Shown here: piece by piece, positions 26,349 to 34,257 of the stretch | Numbering within the stretch: position 1 is the stretch's first letter | Layout: each line of letters opens with the position of its first letter | Assembly (NCBI RefSeq): GCF_907164905.1 | Contig: NZ_CAJRAF010000002.1 | Location: forward strand, 1 to 64,000 | Origin: Dyadobacter sp. CECT 9275 | Lineage (GTDB): Bacteria > Bacteroidota > Bacteroidia > Cytophagales > Spirosomataceae | Direction of reading: 5' to 3' | DNA length: 64,000 nucleotides | Translations under genes and position numbers: made by a program | Notes under the pieces: generated by a model | The model's database searches: none | What the model saw: only the letters and a program-made list of their open reading frames with translations | What the model was told of the DNA's origin: nothing

Positions 26349-28376
26349 ATGAAAAATCAATATTCCCTCTTTGCCATCAGTCTGTTTTTTTTGACTATAT
26401 TTTTCTGTTTCTCTTTGGAAAGTTATGCAAAGGAAATTGACATATACATCTCACCAACGGGCAGCGACAACAATTCCGGAACCAAAGGTTTTCCCTTAAA
26501 GACACTTGAAAAAGCAAGGGACATTGCCCGCTCGGTTCACAGAAAATCGCCCGGCCAGCCGGTAACTGTATATGTAGCAGGTGGAATTTACCAGCTTGAA
26601 AAGTCCGTCGTGTTTAGCGCTGAAGACTCCGGAAATGAGAGAAGTCCGTTGGTGATCAAAGCTTCGGGTATTGGCAAGCCGGTTTTTACCGGAAGCCGTA
26701 CCTTGAAAAAATGGCAGAAACTGGCAGATCCTGCGAAGCTGGCATTGCTGAGCCCTGATGCAAAAGGGAAAGTATATGTTACCGATGTAAAAGAAGCGGG
26801 AATTGTCAATTTTGGCGACCCGATAGCAGCTGGCAAACGCCCCGAATTATTTTGCAACGGCGTATTACAAACCCTCGCACGCTGGCCGGATCAAGGGTTT
26901 GCAACTGCCGGGCTTGTGAAAGGATCCACCGCATTACCTCCCGTATTTAAGAACAAGAGGGGATGCAAAGAAGGCATTTTTGAGTATACGGAACATCGTC
27001 AGAATCGTTGGGCGAATGAAAGTGCCCCGTACCTCGGTGGCTACTGGTTTTGGGATTGGGCCGACGAATTCCAGAAGGTACGTAACGTCGACACGCTTTC
27101 TAAAACCTTGCATCTGGACGAACCCTATCATCATTACGGCTATAAAGACAGTTTGAGATATTTTGGAGTGAACCTGTTTTGCGAAATCGACCAGCCCGGC
27201 GAATGGTATCTTGACCGCACCGACGGTAGGCTTTATTGGTATCCGCCGGTTGACGTGCATCCCAACGCCGCCGACGTAGGTCTTTCTGTATTCAGCGAGC
27301 CCTTTATGATTGAATTGAAAAACTGTTCTTATGTGACCTTGCAGGGATTGGCTTTCGAAGAAAGCCGTGGAAGCGCGATTTTGGTTTCAGGAGGGAGAAA
27401 CTGCCTGATCAAAGATTGCAGGATCGAACGCTTTGGGCGTGATGGTGTACACGTAGCAGGTGGCTCCAATCATGGAATTTCGGGCTGTCTGATCCGGACG
27501 CTGGGTTTCCGAGGAATTGATATGAAAGGCGGGGACCGGAAAAATCTGACTCCTGCAAACAGTTATATTGAGAACACTGTGGTGGAATATTTCTCGCTTT
27601 TTAAAAGAACTTATGAACCGGCAGTTCACCTCGAAGGCTGCGGCATGCGGGTCAGCCACAACCGGTTTCGTTATTCGTCTTCGTCCGCCATGCGACTGGA
27701 GGGCAACGATTTTACCATCGAATACAACGAGGTAAGCCATGTAGTAGACGAGTCTGACGATCAGGGTGCGGTTGATATTTTTTACAATCCATCTTACCGG
27801 GGCATCAAGATACTTTTCAACCGGTGGTCTGATATTTCAGGCGGTACCCACAGCGGCGCTGCTGGAGTCCGGCTGGATGATATGATTTCGGGAGTCCACA
27901 TTTTCGGAAACATTTTCGAAAGGTGCGGCTCGGCGCAATTCGGTGGTGTACAGATCCATGGCGGGAAGGATAATCTGGTGGAGAATAATCTGTTTTATGA
28001 TTGTTTAGCCGCGGTTTCCTTTCACCAATGGGGTGAAAAACGCTGGCTGAAAGAACTGGACACCCTGGCCATTCGAAAAAAGATATATGAGGAGGTAGAC
28101 ATCCGGTCTGCGCTGTATCTCGCTAAATATCCTGAACTGAAAACAATACGGGAAAATGCCGATGTCAATGCGATCAGAAATAACCTGATTGTAGATTGCC
28201 GGAACCAGTTTCTGCGGAATAAAAGAGACGTTCTGGTTTTGGAAAATAACCCTCAAATTCAGGGAAACGGGAGCAGGGTGGAAGCATTTTGCACACCGGA
28301 AATACTTACCGCATATGGGTTAAAACCCATCCCCCTGGGGGAGATCGGCCCGCAGAATAATCAGTGGATCAAATAG
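26349..28376 (+). CDS. right-handed beta-helix glycan-active protein (GH141-like)
   Basis: This is 675 aa from ATG 26349; the frame is open 90 bp further upstream, but the signal peptide (SLFAISLFFLTIFFCFSLESYA) begins here. The start of the mature protein, IYISPTGSDNNSGTKGFPLKTLEKAR, is the usual entry of secreted parallel beta-helix enzymes. An insertion domain with RPELFCNGVLQTLARWPDQGF is like the one found in GH141 relatives. The second half is a beta-helix with repeated N-G-x-x-I-x-x-N type turns. GH141 members act on plant cell-wall glycans, but the exact activity cannot be read here; a lyase or a binding protein are alternatives. Confidence 0.7.
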   Translation: MKNQYSLFAISLFFLTIFFCFSLESYAKEIDIYISPTGSDNNSGTKGFPLKTLEKARDIARSVHRKSPGQPVTVYVAGGIYQLEKSVVFSAEDSGNERSPLVIKASGIGKPVFTGSRTLKKWQKLADPAKLALLSPDAKGKVYVTDVKEAGIVNFGDPIAAGKRPELFCNGVLQTLARWPDQGFATAGLVKGSTALPPVFKNKRGCKEGIFEYTEHRQNRWANESAPYLGGYWFWDWADEFQKVRNVDTLSKTLHLDEPYHHYGYKDSLRYFGVNLFCEIDQPGEWYLDRTDGRLYWYPPVDVHPNAADVGLSVFSEPFMIELKNCSYVTLQGLAFEESRGSAILVSGGRNCLIKDCRIERFGRDGVHVAGGSNHGISGCLIRTLGFRGIDMKGGDRKNLTPANSYIENTVVEYFSLFKRTYEPAVHLEGCGMRVSHNRFRYSSSSAMRLEGNDFTIEYNEVSHVVDESDDQGAVDIFYNPSYRGIKILFNRWSDISGGTHSGAAGVRLDDMISGVHIFGNIFERCGSAQFGGVQIHGGKDNLVENNLFYDCLAAVSFHQWGEKRWLKELDTLAIRKKIYEEVDIRSALYLAKYPELKTIRENADVNAIRNNLIVDCRNQFLRNKRDVLVLENNPQIQGNGSRVEAFCTPEILTAYGLKPIPLGEIGPQNNQWIK

Positions 28377-28411
28377 CCAGCTTACCGCCCTTTTATCCCC
28401 TTAACAACTCC

Positions 28412-28443
28412 CATGAATCCCTTCGGATACGCTCTGATTCATG
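28412..28443. repeat. inverted repeat before the GH36 gene
   Basis: CATGAATC (28412-28419) and GATTCATG (28436-28443) form an 8-bp perfect inverted repeat 50 bp before the GH36 ATG. It could be an operator or a weak hairpin. No T-run follows. Confidence 0.35.
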
Positions 28444-28492
28444 AGTAACCGGTGCGGGCATTACACCATTTAATCACCTGCTCATTCACACA

Positions 28493-30547
28493 ATGAAAAA
28501 AAATCTGTTGATTTACTTTCTAGCCATTACGCTTGGCCATCAAACAGTGTACGGACAAATACCAGACTTCCCAGATGGAGCCGATGTTCATCACTGGATA
28601 GAAAAGCATTTCGCTCAGGGAAAAATTCCTCCGTTTTCGTTCATTTATGGCGGTAAAAGCTCTGTTTCGTTCATTAAAAACTGGAAGTTCAGCAAAGAAA
28701 AACTGAGCCCGGTCCATCCCCACGCAGATGTAACGGTTTTCACCTATTCGGAACCTTCCGGAGGGCTTTCGGTCAAATGTACCCTCACCCGGTTTACCGA
28801 TTTCCCCGCCGTGGAATGGGTACTGCATTTCAGTAACCAGTCTGCTAAAAACTCCCCGGTTATTGAAAAAACCTGCGCCATTGACTATTCATTTGCAGGC
28901 CGGGAAGCTGGGAATTTCGTTCTGCACCATTCCAAAGGGAGTAATGCGGAAGTGAATGATTTTCAGCCCTTCGATGAGCCTATGCAGGTTGGGAAAAACA
29001 GATACCTGACTCCCTGGGGCGGGCGTTCATCGGACGATACCGCCTTTCCGTTTTTTAATATCGAAATGCCTGGTCGACAGGGAATTGTAGTTGCGGTTGG
29101 CTGGACGGGAAAATGGTTTGCCGATGTTGTCCAGAAAGATGAAAAATCCGTTTCGCTTAAGTCCGGTATGGAAAACATGCATCTCTCATTGTATACAAAG
29201 GAAGAAATTCGCACCCCCAAAATTTGTTTGCTTTTTTGGGAAGGTGAAGATCAGATGACGGGTCACAACCAGTTCCGACGGTTTATTTTGGCACATCATA
29301 CCCGAAAAATAAACGGTCGAAATCCGGAGCTGCCATTATCGGTTTCATTTGAGCTGGATGGTGCACCTTTCCCTTGCACTGTTCATACGTGCCTGACGGA
29401 AGCAGCGGCGGTGGCGCATATCAAACGTTATCAGCAGTTCAAATTTACGCCTGAGCTTTTCTGGATAGATGCGGGATGGTATACGGGTTGTGGATGGGAT
29501 AAAGCAAATGGGGAATGGCCGCAGAATGTGGGCAACTGGACGGTGGACAAAGAGCGTTTTCCCAACGGACTGAAACCCGTTTCGGACGCCGCCCATGCAG
29601 CGGGTGCCAAATTCATGTTGTGGTTTGAGCCCGAACGGGTGTATAAAGGGACACAGATTTACAACGATCACCCGAAATGGTTACAGAGCCTGCCAGGTTC
29701 AGACTCCTATTTATATGACCTGGGTAACCCTGATGCCCGATTGTGGTTAACGGACTATCTCACAGATTTCCTTCGGAAAGAAGGTGTTGACTACTACCGG
29801 CAGGACTTCAATTTTGATCCGATGCCTTACTGGAAAAATCAGGATACTCCCGACAGAGTCGGCATGGCAGAAGCAAAATATATTGAAGGCTTATATGCTT
29901 TCTGGGACAGCTTGCTTGTACGTTTTCCCGATATGATAATTGACAACTGTGCTTCGGGCGGCAGAAGGATTGATCTGGAAACAACATCACGGAGTACACC
30001 TTTATGGCGGTCTGACCTGGAACAAAATTCAACAGGCAACCAGAATCATACCTATGGACTGAATCTCTATTTGCCCCTGCATGGGACGGCCCTGAATAAA
30101 ACAGGCCAGTATTATGTAAGATCGAGCCTGGGAAGTAACGCGGTCATCACCTGGAGTGTCGATGGCAATAACAATGAAACCATTCAAACCTACCAGCAGT
30201 ACATCGCTGAGTTTAAACGATTGAGGCCCTATTTTTATGGCGACTATTATCCTTTAACTGTCGCTCATAAACGGTATATGAACAATAACTCCTGGCTGGC
30301 TTATCAGTTAAATCGTCCCGAGAACAAAGACGGATTGGTAATGGCATTTCGTCGTGACCGGTTTACCGACGACTCCATGATCATTAAATTGAACGGTTTG
30401 GTTTCCGAGGCGCAGTATGAACTGTTTTATGAAGACAGTGGAGTCGGTGTAGTAAAATCGGGTCAGGAGTTGAATGATGGAATAGAAATCAAGATTCTCG
30501 ATAAACCCGGATCCCTGCTGATCAGCTATCGGCTGATTGAGAAGTGA
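28493..30547 (+). CDS. GH36 alpha-galactosidase
   Basis: This 684-aa enzyme has a signal peptide (LLIYFLAITLGHQTVYG). An N-terminal beta-supersandwich occupies about 25-290. The (beta/alpha)8 domain carries FWIDAGWY, MLWFEPERV, the nucleophile Asp438 in YYRQDFNFDP, CASGGRRIDLE and the acid/base Asp508 in WRSD. A C-terminal beta domain follows. The order and spacing are typical of GH36 alpha-galactosidases, which remove terminal alpha-1,6-galactose from oligosaccharides or galactomannan. Export to the periplasm is expected. It is the clearest clue to the substrate of this locus. Confidence 0.93.
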   Translation: MKKNLLIYFLAITLGHQTVYGQIPDFPDGADVHHWIEKHFAQGKIPPFSFIYGGKSSVSFIKNWKFSKEKLSPVHPHADVTVFTYSEPSGGLSVKCTLTRFTDFPAVEWVLHFSNQSAKNSPVIEKTCAIDYSFAGREAGNFVLHHSKGSNAEVNDFQPFDEPMQVGKNRYLTPWGGRSSDDTAFPFFNIEMPGRQGIVVAVGWTGKWFADVVQKDEKSVSLKSGMENMHLSLYTKEEIRTPKICLLFWEGEDQMTGHNQFRRFILAHHTRKINGRNPELPLSVSFELDGAPFPCTVHTCLTEAAAVAHIKRYQQFKFTPELFWIDAGWYTGCGWDKANGEWPQNVGNWTVDKERFPNGLKPVSDAAHAAGAKFMLWFEPERVYKGTQIYNDHPKWLQSLPGSDSYLYDLGNPDARLWLTDYLTDFLRKEGVDYYRQDFNFDPMPYWKNQDTPDRVGMAEAKYIEGLYAFWDSLLVRFPDMIIDNCASGGRRIDLETTSRSTPLWRSDLEQNSTGNQNHTYGLNLYLPLHGTALNKTGQYYVRSSLGSNAVITWSVDGNNNETIQTYQQYIAEFKRLRPYFYGDYYPLTVAHKRYMNNNSWLAYQLNRPENKDGLVMAFRRDRFTDDSMIIKLNGLVSEAQYELFYEDSGVGVVKSGQELNDGIEIKILDKPGSLLISYRLIEK

Positions 30548-30655
30548 TACTTTCATTTTTTTGTAAAATCAATCCATAACAGTCGGTAAAAGTAACTTTT
30601 ACGTTTCCTTAACCTTCTTTTACAGGAATCCGACAAATTTTGGTTCAAAGACCTG

Positions 30656-30663
30656 TAGGTTTG
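30656..30663 (+). promoter_or_regulatory. putative promoter (TAnnTTTG) before the Asp-box gene
   Basis: TAGGTTTG matches the -7 consensus about 127 bp before the ATG at 30791, in a 243-bp gap that otherwise holds no gene. Confidence 0.4.
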
Positions 30664-30790
30664 CGGCCACCGCAGTGGTTGAAATCCCCGAAAACAAATG
30701 GAAAATGAGGAAGCTCCTATCCGTTTGATTATATGGATCCCACTTCCGGTAGTTACTCATTTACATGGTTTTACTTAAATTAAAGGGAAA

Positions 30791-31894
30791 ATGAAAAAAT
30801 CTTTTGTGTTTATTCCGGCCGTCCTCCTGGTATTGATCCTGCTCAATTCTTTTGTGTTAAAAGAAAAGGAGGCAAAAAAGAAACCAGTAAAAGTCGGCAA
30901 ATCTGCAGGTACTGCTCACATCATTTTCAGATCTACTGATGGAGGGCAGACATGGCAGGATATTAGCGAAGGGCTGCCCGAAAAGTTGCAGAAAGAGGGG
31001 GTGTGGAGAGATGGTGTTTTTGCAAATGACCATGGTATTTATCTGCGTGCCGGAAACGGGTTTTATCACAGTGAACCGAATGCCGCTACTTCTTTCTGGA
31101 CACAGGAGAATTTTCCTGGCAGGCAAAGGAACATTACCCCCGGCAGGGATGGGATATTTGCCTATGATTTCAGGGGACAATTTTTACAGAAAGCAAATGG
31201 AACCGGTAATTGGTCGCCGGTGTACGGCGATTTTCAGCACCAGGCCATGCGTATAGATACAACCACAGACTGGATGACCAGGAATTATCATGAGAAAATA
31301 GTACACAACGTTTTTGAAACACGCGAAGGTACCGTTCTTGTGAGCTCGAACAACGTTCTTTTCAGATCCGCTAATAAGGGGAAAACCTGGGAGCCCGTGC
31401 ATGCTGGTGGCGGGGCAATGAAACTGACAGCGTCAGACGGGGTACTTGTGGCTACCAGCAAAGAGGGAATATTGAGATCCACGGATGATGGTCAAAACTG
31501 GGAGTATGTGATCCGTGAAGAGGGTGCCGGTATCGCCGTGGAACGTATCGATGGCGGATTTGCTGCTATACTAAACAACCCGGAAACCCAAACAAACAGC
31601 GTACACATTTCATTGAATGGGGGAGAAACCTGGACTGCCATCGGTGACGACCTTCTGCCTTCCTGGGGTAGTGTATTCATGAAAAGGATAGGCTTGCTTC
31701 AATCTTTGCCGAGTATTTCATCCATCAAACAAGTGGGTAAATATCTGGTATGTAGTCGGGCCGATGGTATATTCCGGTCAGCTGACAGGGGTAAAACCTG
31801 GCAACCCATAACCCTTCCTTCAACTGAAAAATACGGCTTCAGTTTATCTGTTTCGGGTAACGTGATGTATGTTATGCCCAATAAGGGATGTTGA
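30791..31894 (+). CDS. secreted Asp-box (BNR/sialidase-like repeat) beta-propeller protein
   Basis: This 367-aa protein has an N-terminal hydrophobic signal (FIPAVLLVLILLNSFV). It contains at least five Asp-box repeats of the form S-x-D-x-G-x-x-W: STDGGQTW, SANKGKTW, STDDGQNW, SLNGGETW and SADRGKTW, spaced through the chain as in a six- or seven-bladed propeller. Asp boxes occur in sialidases, xyloglucanases (GH74) and many non-enzymatic surface proteins. The catalytic Arg triad of sialidases is not evident, so a binding or structural role is as likely as an enzymatic one. It closes the polysaccharide locus on this strand. Confidence 0.8.
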   Translation: MKKSFVFIPAVLLVLILLNSFVLKEKEAKKKPVKVGKSAGTAHIIFRSTDGGQTWQDISEGLPEKLQKEGVWRDGVFANDHGIYLRAGNGFYHSEPNAATSFWTQENFPGRQRNITPGRDGIFAYDFRGQFLQKANGTGNWSPVYGDFQHQAMRIDTTTDWMTRNYHEKIVHNVFETREGTVLVSSNNVLFRSANKGKTWEPVHAGGGAMKLTASDGVLVATSKEGILRSTDDGQNWEYVIREEGAGIAVERIDGGFAAILNNPETQTNSVHISLNGGETWTAIGDDLLPSWGSVFMKRIGLLQSLPSISSIKQVGKYLVCSRADGIFRSADRGKTWQPITLPSTEKYGFSLSVSGNVMYVMPNKGC

Positions 31895-32053
31895 AACTGA
31901 AAGCATATCGGTCACAGGCTGGCTCGTGACATGCGATTTGCGACAGGTATCACAAATGACCGCTCTGTCCCGATACGGCTACAAATTCCCGCGATCAGGC
32001 TACAATTACGGAAGGAGAGGTGCTGAACTTTGCTGTGCATAAAAAACATAGCT

Positions 32054-32878
32054 ATGACACAACAAAAAGTATGGTTCATCACCGGCGCGTCGCGTGGTTT
32101 TGGCCGCGTCTGGACAGAGGCCGCATTGGAGCGTGGCGACAAGGTAGCCGCTACCGCGCGCAATCCGGAAAGTATCGCTGATCTTCAGACAAAATATGGC
32201 GACAATGTGCTGGTCCTGGAGCTTGACGTGACCAGGGCAGAGCAGGTAAAGCAGGCCGTCAACACGGCACATGCGCACTTCGGGAGGCTGGATATTGTCT
32301 TGAACAACGCCGGTTATTCCCTCGTTGGTACCATAGAAGAGGCCCAAGCGGACGAGATTCGTGCGATGTACGAAACCAATGTCCTTGGTCCGGTGGCGGT
32401 GATTCAGGCGGCTCTGCCGCTGTTGCGTGCGCAAGGCTACGGCCATATTATGGGCACTTCCAGTAACCTGGGCCACGTGACGTTGCCGGTCATTGGTTAC
32501 TACTGTTCGTCCAAATGGGCATTTGAAGCCATTCATGAAAGTCTGGCTGCGGAAGTCAGTGCATTCGGTATCAAGGTAACCATTCTTGAACCCGGGGCGT
32601 ATGCCACGGAGTTCGGTACCCCTGAATCGCTGAAGTTTGCGCAGGGCATGGATGTCTACGCCGATTTTAAGGCCGGGTTTTTCGGAAAGCTGCAAAACAC
32701 CCAGCGTGGCAACCCGGAAGCGACACCGCAGGCGCTCTTCCAGGTCGTGGATGCCGAAAACCCGCCGCTGCGTTTTAACCTCGGCAGCCACAACCTTTCG
32801 CAGACACGCGCTGCGTATGCCGGGCGGCTTGCGACCTGGGAAGCATGGGATGCGATATCCGCCTCCGCACAGGGTTAA
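32054..32878 (+). CDS. short-chain dehydrogenase/reductase
   Basis: This is 274 aa from ATG 32054. It is a classical SDR with the cofactor loop TGASRGFG, D in LELDVT, NNAG, the catalytic Ser of GTSSNLG, and YxxxK in YYCSSKWAFE. No substrate-specific feature is recognised. It is more GC-rich than the left part of the window. The AraC-type gene 63 bp downstream, after a terminator-like hairpin, is on the same strand and is likely its regulator. Confidence 0.9.
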   Translation: MTQQKVWFITGASRGFGRVWTEAALERGDKVAATARNPESIADLQTKYGDNVLVLELDVTRAEQVKQAVNTAHAHFGRLDIVLNNAGYSLVGTIEEAQADEIRAMYETNVLGPVAVIQAALPLLRAQGYGHIMGTSSNLGHVTLPVIGYYCSSKWAFEAIHESLAAEVSAFGIKVTILEPGAYATEFGTPESLKFAQGMDVYADFKAGFFGKLQNTQRGNPEATPQALFQVVDAENPPLRFNLGSHNLSQTRAAYAGRLATWEAWDAISASAQG

Positions 32879-32892
32879 CGATGAAATTCAAG

Positions 32893-32923
32893 GCCGGTCA
32901 TTGCCCGACAATGGCCGGCTTTT
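32893..32923 (+). terminator. intrinsic terminator after the SDR gene
   Basis: GCCGGTCATT (32893-32902) and AATGGCCGGC (32910-32919) form a 10-bp stem with one G-T pair, followed by four T. It separates the SDR gene from the AraC gene at 32942. Confidence 0.75.
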
Positions 32924-32941
32924 CGTACATTTCGGATAGCC

Positions 32942-33862
32942 ATGAAAAAAGAAGATCACAAACTGCACCGGTTCGAGTCGCTTTCAGAGGCGCACCGCGC
33001 TTTTGGTTTGCCGCAGCCTGCCCATCCGCTCATCAGTTCTATCAATGGCGCGCATTCGCCTGTAGACCCTGAGAAAATACCCGCGCGCCATGTGCTGGGG
33101 TTTTACAAGGTTTCTTTCAAGCCAAAGTTGGGCGGGAGGTTAAAGTACGGGCAGGGTTATTATGATTTTAATGATGGAGGCCTGCTCTTTGCGGCCCCGG
33201 GCCAGATTATCGGAGGCGACGACCAGGAGGGTACCGTATGCTCACAATATTCACTGCTCATTCATCCCGATTTCTTCCTTGGCTATCCGCTGGCCAAAAA
33301 GATCAGGCAGTATGGCTTTTTCTCTTATGCCATCAACGAAGCCCTGCATCTTTCCCAAACGGAGAGCGAAACGGTCCTCTCCATATTTCGTTTTATTGAA
33401 ACGGAACTAAACAGCCGTATCGATGATTTTAGCCAGGACGTACTGATTTCGCAGATTGAACTGCTGCTCAGTTATGCCAATCGTTTTTACAAACGGCAGT
33501 TCCTGACGCGCAGGGCAGCCAGCAACGACTTGCTCCAAAAACTGGATGAGCTACTGGGTGCTTACTTTAACGATGAACGATCCCTGCGCGACGGCCTGCC
33601 GACGGTGAGTTTTCTGGCCACCAGCCTGAATGTTTCGCCCAGTTATCTGAGCGATATGCTGCGTACCCTTACGGGTCAAAGTGCGCAGCAACATATTCAC
33701 GACAAACTGATTGAGAAAGCAAAGGAAAAACTCTCAACCACCAATCTGTCGGTCAGTGAGGTGGCCTATGCCCTCGGATTCGAGCATTCGCAGTCATTCA
33801 GTAAATTGTTCAAGGCCAAAACCCATCTGTCGCCCCTTGAATTCCGCAGGTCGTTCCATTGA
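32942..33862 (+). CDS. AraC-family transcriptional regulator
   Basis: This 306-aa protein has a cupin-like sensor domain in the N-terminal ~180 residues (SEAHRAFGLPQPAHPLIS opening, then LGFYKVSFKP and APGQIIGG) and a C-terminal AraC HTH pair (VSFLATSLNVSPSYLSDML, VSEVAYALGFEHSQSFSKLFK, THLSPLEFRR). The opening motif recurs in the truncated AraC gene at 63856, so the two are paralogues. It probably controls the SDR gene upstream or its own expression. Confidence 0.9.
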   Translation: MKKEDHKLHRFESLSEAHRAFGLPQPAHPLISSINGAHSPVDPEKIPARHVLGFYKVSFKPKLGGRLKYGQGYYDFNDGGLLFAAPGQIIGGDDQEGTVCSQYSLLIHPDFFLGYPLAKKIRQYGFFSYAINEALHLSQTESETVLSIFRFIETELNSRIDDFSQDVLISQIELLLSYANRFYKRQFLTRRAASNDLLQKLDELLGAYFNDERSLRDGLPTVSFLATSLNVSPSYLSDMLRTLTGQSAQQHIHDKLIEKAKEKLSTTNLSVSEVAYALGFEHSQSFSKLFKAKTHLSPLEFRRSFH

Positions 33863-34257
33863 GCCGCGGGTGGTCGCGGCTGATTTGTGACCTCTGTGAA
33901 TGTTTTAGCAAAAACACCCGGCATACCGGCATGATCCGGAATGTCAGGGCACGGTGCATCCCACCATACGGGTCGAATCCGGCCAGGCGCCTGTCGGTAC
34001 CGCGACGGCACGACCTTGGGTACAGCCAGGGTATCTAGGCGTATCTCCATCATGATGATCCGGTCCGCAGCGTATTCCGGCCCAACGATGCGGCGTCCTA
34101 TCGCGCTATCGGCGATACAATTTGCCGGATTCCCCGGCTCAGCTTCATCGTATTTTATCTCTGTTTCATCTATCCAAAGAGCTGCTTCGAAATCACATAG
34201 GCATAACCACTCAGGGCATTGCTATTTCTTCGGGTTAAAATCGTAGAAACCAAAATC
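33862..34257 (+). other. intergenic region with hairpin 33862-33881
   Basis: AGCCGCG (33862-33868) and CGCGGCT (33875-33881) form a 7-bp stem at the end of the AraC gene, probably its terminator, though without a clear T-run. The remaining ~370 bp is GC-rich and open in short frames on both strands, with no recognisable gene, repeat or promoter box. Confidence 0.45.

Noticed and set aside
33941..34246. 101-codon frame in the gap before DUF5686
   Set aside because: Composition is not protein-like, no homologous motif, and it runs into the real start region of the next gene.
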